Source: Anaeramoeba ignava | Taxonomy: Eukaryota > Metamonada > Anaeramoebidae | Direction: 5' to 3' | Length of the DNA stretch: 64,000 bases | Assembly: GCA_028826165.1 (NCBI GenBank) | Contig: JAPDFW010000078.1 | Location: 186,001-250,000 of the forward strand | In this document: positions 48,241 through 63,500 of the stretch, in pieces | Numbering within the stretch: position 1 is the first letter of the stretch | How the letters are laid out: every line of letters begins with the position of its first letter | Position numbers and translations under genes: made by a program | Notes under the pieces: generated by a model | The model's input: only the letters and a program-made list of their open reading frames with translations | Databases searched by the model: none | What the model was told of the DNA's origin: nothing

Positions 48241-50487
48241 CTATTTACGATTTTTATTTTTATTCATTTGCATTTTAACTTTTTTTGGGATTTTATGACT
48301 TCTTTTTTCACGATTTTGTTCTTTAACTTCTTTTTTATGATTTTTTCTCATTTGTTTGGCTTCTTGTGATTTTCTATTAATTTTTGGTTTTCTTTCATTT
48401 TCAATTTCTTTTTCATTTTCATTTTCATTTTCATTTTCGTTTTTATTTTCGTTTTTATTTTCGTTTCATTTTCGTTTTCATTTTCATTTTCATTTTTATT
48501 TTCATTTTCGTTTTTATTTTCATTTTCAATTTCATTTTTATTTTCAATTTCATCTTCATTTTCATTTTCATTTTCATTTTCAATTTCATCTTCATTTTCT
48601 TTTTCTTTTTCAATTTCAATTTCATCTTCATTTTCATTTTCATCTTCATCTTCATCTTCATCTTCATCTTCATCTTCATCTTCACCTAAAATTTCAGGAT
48701 ATTCAGCACCTCCTGTCATTTGAGGATTCAAACCAATAACAGAACCAAAAAACATATCATTGACATCACCTTTTTTTGTTTGTTCAAAATATTCAATAGG
48801 ACTTTTAATATCTTCAAGTTCTCTTGGAATAAAAGAATTCATAAACATTTCATCAAGTTTTTCAATTTCTTCAGCTTCTTCTTTTGTTCTATTTTCAACA
48901 ATAGAACGTTTTTTTTCAATCCATTGATTTTCATTTTCATCAGTGATTACAATGTCTGTTACATAATCAAATAATTCGCGAACATTCCAAACTTTGACTC
49001 CGTTTTTATCAAAAAATCTTGTAATATTTAAGCAATCCTTTTTGAGGAATTCAAGTGCATTTGGGTGATCGTGCTCAAGCGATTGCGAAACATCAATAAC
49101 CCAAGGTTCTGAATCAAGGTAAAGAATATTATACTATTGATTTTTTAATAAATTTCAAATTTAAATGTAAAAATTTAAATGCAAAAATTTAAGAAATACT
49201 TCGTTGAAATCAGCATGGACGAGTTTCACTTTTTGATAGAGTTTTCTCATAATCGGAACAATTTTGTAATAAAGTTCAGTCGCTTGTTTTTGATTTAAAG
49301 TGACATCTTTGAGTCTTGGAGCTGGAATGCTTTTCTTTCCAATCAAAGACATGACAAGAACGTGATCTTTCAAAACAAAAGGAATTGGACAACTTTTGTG
49401 CATTTCATGTTAATAATTTTTTTTTTTAAAAATTTTTGTTAATTTCAATTTCATGTTAATAATAAATTTTTTTTTTATTATAATAAAATTTTAATGAAAT
49501 ACGGAATTCCAAAATTTTGCATTCTTTTTAAATTTCTGAGCTCTTTTTCAGCCCATAATTTAACCAATTTCCTAGGATTACTGGGATATCTCATGTATTT
49601 AGTGCGGTGTTCACCACTAAAATATTTTTGCCGATCTTTAAACTCCATCATTGCGGTTTTGAAAACCTTGACAGCAAGATCAATTTGGAAAGCAGAGAAA
49701 TCCTTCAAAGAATCAGGAGAAGAAGATTTAAGCGCATCTGTATTGCCGACTGCGTGGAAAACATTGCTCTCCTTTCCTGTCGCAATGCATCCGTTGACTT
49801 CGCTGATATCTCCGTTGTTGATCAACTTGACCAAAATAAGTCGTGTTTTTGGATCTAATGCTTGCTCGTTTGTTGCGATTGATTCTTTTGTTTTTTTTTT
49901 GCGTCGGTTTGCAACTCGATCTACGCGAACAATTTGCTTTGTTACATGCTGGTTATTCTTTGCCAAGAAATCAAACGGAGTGTTTCCGTTTTTGTCTTGT
50001 AGAAGATCATTTGCGATATTATGGCGTGCTTTAACATATTTAGAATATTGTAAAATTTGGGGATCGTTTTCATTATCGTTATCATTATCATTATCATTAT
50101 CATTATCATTTTTATTTTTATTTTTATTTTTATTTTTATTCTCAATATTATTTTTTTTTGCTCTTTCTTTTTGCTTTCCTGCGTTTTCTGAGTTATCTTG
50201 GAATTCTTGGCTCTCGTAATCTTGGTATTGTTGTTCCAAATAGTCTTCTCCTTCAACCACAATTTCGATTCCTTGATCTTTATCTTCAACTTCTTCATTT
50301 TCTCGATCGAATTCTTGTTGCAAAGCTCTTGCTAAAATTTCGTCTGATGTTTCTGTTGATGTTTGTAAAGGTTTTTGCAAGTTTTGTTGTTGTTGTTGTT
50401 GTTGTTGTTTTTCTTCAAGATCAAATTGTTCTTGAAGTTGTTTTGCTAATTTTTCATCTTCATTAAGATTATTTTTAATGTAGACAT
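48241..50487 (-). CDS. RIOK1: RIO1 atypical protein kinase, two frame breaks
   Basis: Late 40S ribosome-maturation kinase. Exons about 50487-49503, 49392-49200, 49133-48241. Kinase signatures: P-loop IATGKESNVFHA, AVKVFKT (Lys), KYMRYPSNPRKLVKLWAEKELRNL, GKKSIPAPRLKD, catalytic LVHADFNEYNILY, metal site VIDVSQSLEHDHPNALEFL. The N-terminal part is Gln-rich with an NDNDN repeat. Two breaks: (a) the only upstream ATG (50487) joins the gene if the T-run at 50472-50476 has one more base; (b) after an Asn/Glu repeat the frame shifts where a GTTTC at 48463-48467 interrupts a regular GTTTTC series. Restoring it yields VKEQNREKRSHKIPKKVK, the conserved RIO1 C-terminus, and the stop at 48241. Otherwise the frame ends at 48348. 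Confidence 0.92.
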
Positions 50488-50695
50488 TTTTTTAAAAAAT
50501 TTTTAAAATGAAAAAAATGAAAAAAAAATAAAAAATGAATTTTTGTTTTTATTTTGTAAAAAAATTTTTTCCTTTAATTGATGACGTAATTTATGACGTA
50601 ATTTGTTTGTTTGTTTTCTTTTCTAAAATTAAAAAAAAAAAAAGATTAAAAAATTGAAATTTAAAGAAGGAAATTTCTTTCTTTCTTTTTAATTT
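50488..50695 (-). promoter_or_regulatory. Upstream region of RIO1
   Basis: On the minus strand [24 protein letters not shown] sequence (plus-strand 50507-50537) precedes the RIO1 ATG. The rest is the short 3' flank of carbamate kinase. Confidence 0.4.
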
Positions 50696-53600
50696 CTATT
50701 TTTTGTCAGCAATAATTTTTGTTCCACTTTTTCCATCAAGAACATCCATAAGTTTTTCTAAAGAAGCAATATAAGCTGGATTACCAGTTTCACTAACAAA
50801 TTTAATGCAAGATTCAACTTTTGGACCCATACTAATTAAATTAAATCAAAAAATAAATTAAATCAAAAATAAATTAGAATCAAAATTAAAAATAAAATTT
50901 TGAATTTGTTTTCTTTTTACCTTCCTTTTGCAAAATGTCCTTCATCTAAATACTTTTGTGCTTGTGAAACTGTTATTTCGTGTAATGCCTCTTGATTTGG
51001 TTTGTTGAAGTTAATGTAGCAAAATTCAATATCAGTTAAAATAATGAACTAATCAAAAAAAAAATTATTCCAATTAAATTTTCATCAAAATCAAAATCAA
51101 AATCAAAATCAAATCAAAAAAAAAATAATACAATATCTGCGTTGATTAAATGAGCAAGTAAACAACCAGCACGATCTTTATCAATAACTCCATCAAATCC
51201 ACGGATTGTTCCATCTAAATAATTTAATTGGATTTTAAATCAAAAAAAATGTTGTTCTTTTTTTTTTGGAAAAAATTAAATTTATTAAAACAAACCTTCA
51301 TTTTCGATACAAGGAATACCTCCTCCGCCGCAAGAAATAACAATATTAGTTTTTGTGTTAATTAAATCGCGAATTGGTCCAATTTCTACAACTTTTTTTG
51401 GGATTGGAGAAGGAACTGTAAAACGCCAACCTCTTCCAGAATCCTAAAACATATTTATAAATCAAATTCAAATTCAAATTTTAATTTTAAATTTAATTCA
51501 AATTTAATTTTAATTTTAAATTTAATTTTAAATAAATTTTAAATCAATTTTAAATCAATTTTAAATCAATTTTAAATCAATTTTAAATTTAATTTTAAAT
51601 AAATTTTATATCAATTTTAAATTAATTTTATATCAATTTTATATCAATTTTATATCAATTTTATATCAATTTTATATCAATTTTATATCAATTTTATATC
51701 AATTTTATATCAATTTTATATCAATTTTATATCAATTTTATATTAATTTTAAATCAATTTTAAATCAATTTTAAATCAATTTTAAATCAATTTTAAATCA
51801 ATTTTAAATCAATTTTAAATCAATTTTAAATCAATTTTAAATCAATTTTAAATCAATTTTAAATCAATTTTAAATTTAATTTTAAATAAATTTTAAATCA
51901 ATTTTAAATCAATTTTATATCAATTTTAAATCAATTTTATATTAATTTTAAATTAATTTTAAATCAATTTTATATCAAATTTAAATCAATTTCAAATCAA
52001 TTTTATATCAATTTTAAATTAATTTTAAATCAATTTTAAATCAATTTTAAATAAATTGTAAATCAATTTTATATCAATTTTATATCAATTTTATATCAAT
52101 TTTATATCAATTTTAAATCAAATTTAAATCAATTTTATATCAATTTTAAATCAATTTTAAATCAATTTTATATCAATTTTAAATTCAAATTCAAATTCAA
52201 ATTTTAATTTTAAATTTTAAAAAAAATGGATACTTCTTTCATAAAATAACCTTCTTTTTCAAGTTCTTTTGCCTGTTCTTCTTTGTAAAATTGGCCAACA
52301 GGTTTAGTTGGATTCTTGAAAGCAGAATCATCTTTATCAACAACAACTCGAGTTACAACAGTTACAACATTTTTATCTGTAACTTTTTGAAGAAGAAGTT
52401 GATTGCTTAATTCCTCTTGTAAAATATCTCCAATTAAACCTTGAGATTCTGCTCCACAAATATCTAATGGATCAGGTGGAAGATCCTTTAAATTTAATTA
52501 GAAAATTTATTCAAAAATTAGATTTATAAATATTTAAATTATAATTCTAATTATAATTCTATTTATATTTTTATTTATATTTATATTTTTTAATTTTATT
52601 TCTATTTATATTTATATTTATATTTATATTTATATTTATATTTATATTTATATTTATATTTATATTTATATTTATATTTATATTTATATTTATATTTATA
52701 TTTATATTTATATTTATATTTATATTTATATTTATATTTATATTTTATATTTAGATTTTATATCAATTTTAGATTTAGATTTTTATCAATTTTTATATTT
52801 TTATATTTATATTTATTTTTTATCAATTTTATATTTATTTTATATCAATTTTTATCAATTTTTATCAATTTTTTATATTTATATTTTTATTATTTTTATT
52901 TTATATTTTTTATTCAAATTTTATTTTTATAAAAATGGATTTCTTTTCATTTTATATTTTTATTTTGTAAAATTTTATATTTATCATCTTTATACTTTTT
53001 AGTTTTATTTTTTTATACTTTTTTATATATTTATATTTATATTTCTATTTCCTTTAATTTATTCAAATTTTATTTTATTTTATTTACTATTTGTATTTCT
53101 ATTTCTATTTATTTCTGTTATTTCTATTTTATGTTTATATTTTTTTATTTTTATATTTATATTTATATTTTATTTTCTATTTCTATTTTTTATTTTTTTT
53201 TTATTTTTTTTCTATTTCTATTTCTATTTCTATTTCTATTTCTATTTATATTTATATTTCTATTTATATTTTTATTTTTTTATTTATTTATTTTTTATTT
53301 TTATTATTTTTATTTCTGTTTTTATTTTCTGTTTTCTGTTTTCTATTTCTATTTCTATATTTCTATTTCTATTTCTGTTTCTATTTCTGTTTCTGTTTAT
53401 ATTTCTATTTATATTTTATTTCTATTTCTATTTCTATTTCTATTTCTGTTTTTTCTATTTTCTATTTATGTTTCTGTTTTCTAATTCTATTTTCTATTTC
53501 TATTTTTTTAATTCTAATTTTATTTTATTTATTTTTATTTATATTTCTTTTCTATTTCTTTTATATTTCTGTTTTCTGTTTCTGTTTTATTTTTGTTTTC

Positions 53601-54636
53601 TATTTATATTTATTTTTTCTATTTTATTTATTTCTATTTATATTTATATTTTCTATTTCTATTTCTAATTCTATTTATATTTCTATTTCTATTTCTATTT
53701 CTATTTATATTTTATATTTGTTTCTGTATTTATATTTTTATATTTAGATTTATATTTATATTTATATTTTATATTTATATTTCTATTTTATATTTCTATT
53801 TTTATTTTTATTTATATTTATGTTTTTTTTTCTTTTTTATTTTCTATTTCTTTTTATTAATTTTAATTTAATTTCTTTTTCTTTCTTTTCTATTTTTGTT
53901 TATTTCTATTTCTATTTCTATTTTCTGTTCTATTTCTATTTCTGTATTTCTATTTCTATTTCTATTTATATTTATATTTTATATTTCTATTTCTATTTTC
54001 TATTTCTATTTCTATTTCTATTTCTATTTTTCTATTTCTTCTATTTCTTTTTTTGTTCTGTTTTATTTCTCTATTTCTATTTTATTTATTTCTATTTATA
54101 ATTCTATTTATATTTCTATTTCTATTTCTATTTCTATTTATATTTCTATTTCTATTTCTATTTCTATTTCTATTTCTATTTCTATTTCTATTTATATTTC
54201 TATTTCTATTTCTATTTCTATTTCTATTTCTAATTCTAATTCTATTTCTATTTCTATTTATATTTATATTTATATTTCTATTTCTAATTCTAATTCTAAT
54301 TCTAATTCTATTTCTATTTTTAATTTAAATTGTAATTACATTTTTACAAAGCATATTTCTTCGAAAAATATTCCCAACTTGAGGACCATTTCCTTAACAA
54401 ATAAAATGAAAAATGAAAAATGAAAAATGAAAAATAAAATGAAATAAAAAATAAAAAATAAAATATAAACCATGAACAAGTTGAACATTATATCCTTTAG
54501 AAATAAGTTGCACAATTTGTTTACATGCAATTTTTGCATTTGATCGTTGATCTTCAATTGTTCCTTTTTGGTTTCTTTGTAAAAGTGCATTGCCTCCTAA
54601 AGCTAAAACAACTAATGGGATTTTTTGCTTTTCCAT
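50696..54636 (-). CDS. arcC: Carbamate kinase
   Basis: Converts carbamoyl phosphate and ADP to ATP, carbamate breakdown being the last step of the arginine dihydrolase pathway used by several anaerobic protists and bacteria. Seven exons: 54636-54471, 54392-54340, 52485-52234, 51443-51296, 51214-51132, 51048-50921, 50831-50696, giving 321 aa. Signatures in order: [136 protein letters not shown] and SGTKI near the end. No targeting sequence is seen. Introns 2 (1.85 kb) and 3 (0.79 kb) are repeat arrays. Bacterial-type gene but fully intron-bearing, so nuclear. Confidence 0.95.
51444..52233. repeat. Intron 3 of carbamate kinase: TTGATTTAAAA / TTGATATAAAA array
   Basis: 790 nt. In the sense (minus) strand it is the same pair of 11-mers as in the RNase H2A and LMBRD1 introns. 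Blocks of each word run 5-12 units. Confidence 0.88.
52486..54339. repeat. Intron 2 of carbamate kinase: TATTTA / TATTTC hexamer array
   Basis: 1854 nt. A perfect (TATATT)n block at 52605-52745 is followed by a heterogeneous (TATTTC)n region with TTCTGT and TTTTTATTTT variants up to 54320. The many Phe/Ile/Tyr/Ser ORFs on the plus strand are artefacts. Confidence 0.85.
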
Positions 54637-54911
54637 TTCGAAAAAAAAAATGAAAAAAAACAGAAGAAAAAAAATTTTTTTTAAGATTTTTTTGATTAAA
54701 AAAAGGAGAAAAAAAAAAGGAGAAAAAAAAAATAAATTTAATTAAACAAAACTAATAAAAAAAATGTCTTTTTTGTCTTTTATTCAAAAACAATGGAAAA
54801 GGTGACAATGCTTTTAATTGATTTCTCAATTAAATTTTGTTTGAAATTTTCCATTTTTCTTTTTTCATTTTTTTTTCAATTTTTTCAATTTTTTGTTATT
54901 AATTTTACTTA
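54637..54911. promoter_or_regulatory. Divergent promoter, carbamate kinase / Lys-rich protein
   Basis: 275 bp. Toward carbamate kinase: minus-strand TTTTTTTTCATTTTTTTTTT (54640-54660). Toward the Lys-rich gene: plus-strand CCATTTTTCTTTTTTCATTT (54851-54870). Confidence 0.45.
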
Positions 54912-55596
54912 ATGGACCCAGATAAACAAGATACAGGAGAAAGTCTTTCTTCAGATCATGAAACACAAACAAATCAAGAAACTCCTAAAAAGCCTGAAAG
55001 TGTTTATTCTTTAACAAGTCAATATACCCTTAATAGTTCACTTGCTTTAACTTCTCAACAAAATCAAAATCAAAATCAAAATCAAAATCAAAATCAAAGT
55101 CAAAATCAAAATCAAAATCCAAAACCAAATCAAAATCAAAGTCAAAAACCAAGTCAAAATACTGAACAAAATTTAACAAAACAACCCCCAAAAAAACAAG
55201 AACAACCCCAAAAGAAAAAAGATAAAAAATCCAAAAAGAAAAAAGATAAAAAAGATAAAAAATCCAAAAAATAAAGATAAAGAATCAAAAAAAGATAAAA
55301 AATCCAAAAAAGATAAAGATAAAAAAGATAAAAAATCTAAAAAGATAAAAAAGATAAAAAGATAAAAAGATAAAAAAAATAAAAAAGATAAAAAAGAAGT
55401 TAAAGAAAATCAAGAAAATCAAGAAAATAAAAAATCTTCTAAACCTTCAAAAAGTCAAACAAAACTTGATAAGTTGAAAAAAAAGAAACAATCACTCGTA
55501 GAAAAACAAAAGAAACTTGATGAAAAAATTCAAGCTTTTGATCAAAAAGAAAAAAAACAAGAAAAAGAACAAGAAAAAGAAACTGAGAAAAATTAA
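54912..55596 (+). CDS. Lys/Gln-rich low-complexity protein, frame disturbed
   Basis: Not recognised. Starts MDPDKQDTGESLSSDHETQ with a clean first 50 residues (PESVYSLTSQYTLNSSLALTS), then QNQNQN/SQNQNQ repeats, then KKDKKSKK blocks. The first frame stops at 55274 inside the A-rich KKDKK repeat. In another frame the coding pattern resumes (KEVKENQENQENKKSSKPSKS, KLDKLKKKKQSLVEKQKKLDEKIQAFDQK), a likely short coiled coil, to a stop at 55596. At least one A-run indel must separate the halves, or there are two ORFs. A CATT-type tract upstream supports a real gene. Function unknown. Confidence 0.55.
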
Positions 55597-55776
55597 AAAT
55601 TTCTAAAAACATTTTCATTTTCATTTTCATTTTCATTTTAAAAAAAAAAATTCAATAAAAAATGATTCCGATTTTGATTCGATTTTATTTCTGGAATTTG
55701 AATGAAAAAACGAAAATAACTTTTGGTTTCGAAAAGTGGATCAAAAAAGAAAAAAAAAGGAAAAAAAAATTTTTGC

Positions 55777-56465
55777 TTATTTAAGAGTAATTTTAGCTTC
55801 AAGATAATCAAGCATTGCCTTCATCCATTTGCTCAAACCTGGCCAAGCTGGAGAACTAATCAAGTTTTCATCAACAACAACTCCATCAATAGCAACTTCC
55901 TTATAATTATCACCCAAATCAGGACTGCAAGCAGGATAACAAGTGCATTTGCGTTTTCCAAGAACTTTGGCAGCAGTTAAAACTTGAGCTCCATGACAAA
56001 TTGCAGCAATTGCTTTTTTATCCTTGTCAAATTCTTGGACAATTTCAAGAACTCTTTTGTTCAATCTAATGTATTCCTAAAAAAAATAATCAAAAAAATT
56101 TGAAATAAAAATTATTAATAATTTGAAAGGATTTAAAAAATAAAAAATAATAAAATAATAAGAATTTTTTTTTGTTTTTTTTTTTGCCTTACTGGTGCTC
56201 TTCCTCCAGGAATAACAAGTCCAACATATTCAGAAACTTTTACTGCATCAAAATCTAAAGTTATTGCAAAGTTGTGCCCTCTCTTTTCTGAATAAGTTTG
56301 TGCTCCTTCAAAATCATGTATCGCTGTTGTTATTGTGTCTCCCTTTTTCTTATCTGGACAAACTACATCAACTTCATATCCAACTGTTGATAAAACTACA
56401 TATGGCCCAATGATCTCATAGTCTTCTACGTAATCTCCTGCAAGAATAAGTATTTTTTTGCTCAT
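55777..56465 (-). CDS. DJ-1/PfpI-family protein
   Basis: Two exons, 56465-56193 and 56076-55777, give 190 aa, the size of a single PfpI-type domain. Starts [18 protein letters not shown]. The catalytic elbow is AICHGAQVL (nucleophile Cys), with the acidic residue early in the chain (DYVEDYE) and [16 protein letters not shown], a signature of the PfpI/YhbO branch. Members act as glyoxalase/deglycase-type or chaperone proteins; which applies here cannot be told. No signal peptide, so probably cytosolic. The intron falls between APV-splitting GTAAGG and TTTAG. Confidence 0.9.
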
Positions 56466-57117
56466 TTTTTTATTATTTTGTTTTAAAAAAAAATGAAATA
56501 AAAAAAATTGAGAAAAAAAATTTTTTTTTAAATTTGTTTTTTTTGCAGGCAAAAATTGATCCAAGTGTAAATTGTTTAATTTAATTTAATTTAATCTAGT
56601 TTAATTTTCAATTTAATTTAATCTCAATTTTCCCTCTTTTTCCAAATTTTTATAATTTAAAAAGCAAAAAAAGATTTAATTTGAATTTAATTTAAAAAGC
56701 AATTAAAAAGCAATTAAAAAGCAATTAAAAAGTGGAATTTAATTTCGAATTTAATTTGAATTTAATTTGAAAAGCAAAGAATTAAAAAAGTGGAATTGAA
56801 TTTCGAATTTCGAATTTAATTTAATTAAAAGAAAAGATTTGAAAAGAAAAGATTTGAAAAGAAAAGATTTGAAAAGCAAAGAATTAAAAAGTGGAATTGA
56901 ATTTCGAATTTAATTTGAATTTAATTTAAAAAGCAAAGAATTAAAAAGTGGAATTGAATTTTAAATTGATTTTAAATTGATTTATTTTTTGGAATTAACT
57001 TTAAAAAGAAAAATTGATTTAAAAGAGAAAAATTAACTTTAAAAGAAAAAATTGATTTAAAAGAAAAAAATTGATTTAAAAGAAAAATTAACTTTAAAAG
57101 AAAAAGAAATAAGTCAC
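56466..57117. repeat. Intergenic repeats upstream of the DJ-1 gene
   Basis: 652 bp. Minus-strand TTTATTTCATTTTTTTTTA (56484-56502) lies near the DJ-1 start. 56640-56980 contains a repeated block with AAAAGTGGAATTGAATTTCG (three copies) and (GAAAAGATTTGAAAA)n. 57000-57110 has TTGATTTAAAAGAAAAA repeats. No gene seen. Confidence 0.55.
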
Positions 57118-60172
<3,055 letters not shown>

Positions 60173-60526
60173 GCTTTGGCTAAGAAAAATTAATTTAATT
60201 TAAATTAATTTGATTTGATTTAATTGACAATTTTTTTATTAATAAAAAAAAATATTTTTTTAAATGATTTGTCAGATTTTTTAAAATAATTTTTATAAAA
60301 TAAAACTTACAATTAAATTGAAAAATGAAAAAATGAAAAAATGAAAAAAAAATAAAAAGAAAAAAAATTTTTTTTTTTAAACCAAAAACAAGAAAAAGAA
60401 AAGAAAGAAAAAAACCAATTAAAATTTCAAAAATAATTCATTTCAAATCAAAAATGAAATCAAAAATGAAATCAGAAATCAAAAATTAAAAATCAATCAA
60501 ATTAATTGATTAATCAATCAAATCAA
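60173..60526 (-). promoter_or_regulatory. Spacer upstream of GDH
   Basis: 354 bp. On the minus strand TTTTTTTTCATTTTTTCATT (plus-strand 60324-60350) lies about 150 bp before the GDH ATG, farther than in other genes. The remainder is AT-rich with AAATCAAAAATG repeats near 60440. Confidence 0.4.
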
Positions 60527-63500
60527 TTATTTATCATTTTCGAGAATTTTGTCATTTTCATTATCTTTTGGATAATGAGGTTTTTCATAATCATTTTCCA
60601 AATCTTCAACATAATCAGGTTTTTCATCTTGAGATTGAAATTTTCTTCTTTTCAAGAAAGCATAAAAGAAGTAAAAAATAGATAAAGCACAAAAAATCCA
60701 ATTAAAGATATAAAATACGACTGAAAAGAAAGGCATTTTACCGACTATTCTTGAATAAATAATGCTTATTTGACTGTGTGGACATTCATCTTCTGGATCA
60801 TTAATTGTACATAAATTTCCTGATGAGTTTTTTTTGGATCCAAATGTTGAATATTGTGGAGCTAATGTCATCATTTCAAACATAATTACTAATGATATTC
60901 CCATTAAAAACATTCCTAATAATAGTAATCCTTGAGCGAATGTTTGATGTGGATAAATTGGAAACATCTAAAAAAATCAATTTTAAATCAATTTTATATC
61001 AATTTTAAATCAAATTTATATCAAATTTAAATCGATTTTAAATCAATTTTAAATCAATTTTATATCCATTTTATATCAATTTTAAATCAATTTTAAATCA
61101 ATTTTATATCAATTTTAAATCAATTTTATATCAATTTTAAATCAATTTTAAATAAATTTTATATCAATTTTAAATCAATTTTAAATCAAATTTATATCAA
61201 TTTTATATAAATTTTATATCAATTTTATATCAATTTTAAATAAATTTTAAATCAATTTTAAATCAAATTTAAATCAAATTTAAATCAAATTTAAATCAAA
61301 TTTAAACCAAATTTAAATCAATTTTAAATCAATTTTAAATCAATTTTATATTAATTTTATATCAATTTTATATCAATTTTAAATCAATTTTATATCAATT
61401 TTAAATCAATTTTATATCAATTTTAAATTAATTTTATATCAATTTTAAATCAATTTTAAATCAATTTTATATCAATTTTAAATCAATTTTAAATCAATTT
61501 TAAATCAATTTTAAATCAATTTTAAATCAATTTTATATCAATTTTATATCAATTTTAAATCAATTTTAAATCAATTTTATATCAATTTTATATCAATTTT
61601 ATATCAATTTTATATCAATTTTAAATCAATTTTAAATCAATTTTATATTAATTTTATATCAATTTTATATCAATTTTATATTAATTTTAAATCAATTTTA
61701 TATCAATTTTATATCAATTTTATATCAATTTTAAATCAATTTTATATCAATTTTAAATCAATTTTATATCAATTTTAAATCAATTTTATATAAATTTTAA
61801 ATCAATTTTATATCAATTTTATATTAATTTTAAATCAATTTTAAATCAATTTTAAATCAATTTTAAATCAATTTTAAATCAATTTTAAATCAATTTTAAA
61901 TCAATTTTAAATCAATTTTTTATATCAATTTTTAAAATTAATTTTAAATCAATTTTATATCAATTTTAAATCAATTTTAAATCAATTTTATATTAATTTT
62001 AAATCAATTTTAAATCAATTTTTAAATTAATTTTTATATCAATTTTTTATATCAATTTTATATCAATTTTATATTAATTTTAAATCAATTTTTAAATCAA
62101 TTTTATATCAATTTTATATCAATTTTAAATCAATTTTAAATCAATTTTAAATTAATTTTATATTAATTTTAAATCAATTTTAAATCAATTTTATATCAAT
62201 TTTATATCAATTTTAAATCAATTTTAAATCAATTTTAAATCAATTTTAAATTAATTTTAAATCAATTTTATATCAATTTTATATCAATTTTAAATCAATT
62301 TTAAATCAATTTTATATCAATTTTATATCAATTTTAAATAAATTTTAAATCAATTTTAAATCAATTTTATATCAATTTTATATCAATTTTAAATCAATTT
62401 TAAATAAATTTTAAATCAATTTTAAATCAATTTTATATTAATTTTAAATCAATTTTAAATCAATTTTATATCAATTTTAAATCAATTTTAAATCAATTTT
62501 TAAATCAATTTTAAATCAATTTTAAATCAATTTTTATATCAATTTTAAATTAAATTTTAAATCAATTTTAAATCAATTTTAAATCAATTTTAAATCAATT
62601 TTATATCAATTTTAAATCAATTTTAAATCAATTTTATATAAATTTTATATCAATTTTAAATCAATTTTAAATCATTTTTAAATTAATTTTATATCAATTT
62701 TAAATCAATTTTAAATCAATTTTAAATCAATTTTAAATCAATTTTAAATCAATTTTAAATCAATTTTAAATCAATTTTAAATCAATTTTATATCAATTTT
62801 ATATTAATTTTATATCAATTTTAAATCAATTTTATATCAATTTTAAATCAATTTTAAATCAATTTTAAATCAATTTTAAATCAAATTTATATCAATTTTA
62901 AATCAATTTTATATCAATTTTATATCAATTTTAAATCAATTTTAAATCAATTTTAAATCAAATTTAAACCAAATTTAAATCAATTTTATATCAATTTTAA
63001 ATCAATTTTATATTAATTTTATATAAAATTTTAAATAAATTGTAATTAAATTTTATATAAAATTTTAATTTAAATAAATTTACTTTCCAAATTAAAAATC
63101 TTGTTTGTAAACGTTTGATTGCATAAAAAGAACATATAAAAAAATAAGCACCAACTAAAATCAACACAATAAAATCTAAAGGGAAATGTTTACCCAAAAC
63201 AACCATCAATTTATCAAAAGGATTATTAGTAGGCTTTTCCAAAAGAAAACCACATTTTATCCCACATTTTGATTTCCAAATTTGTTCAATAATTGTGATC
63301 AAAAAGCAAATAATCAAAAATAAAGAAATAATTGCGAATAAAACACCAAAAACTCTTGAGAAAACTTTCAATTTATCACAACAAGTTATACAACAATTTT
63401 TTGATTTGGTTTCAATTTCCTTTGAATACAATTCAAGCCTTTCTTGCTCAGAAAGCAATTGCTGTTTTTGTTGTCTGTCTTTTTTCGAGACTTTCTTTCC

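Noticed and set aside
48356..48739. His/Phe/Ser-rich ORFs opposite RIO1
   Set aside because: Shadow of the Asn/Glu repeat of the RIO1 C-terminal region.
50718..50737. Another TTGTTCCACTTTTT copy
   Set aside because: Here it is coding sequence (GKSGTKI of carbamate kinase), a chance match; not counted as a non-coding copy.
53091..54423. Overlapping plus-strand ORFs rich in Phe, Ile and Ser
   Set aside because: They lie in the antisense of carbamate kinase intron 2, a TATTTC array.
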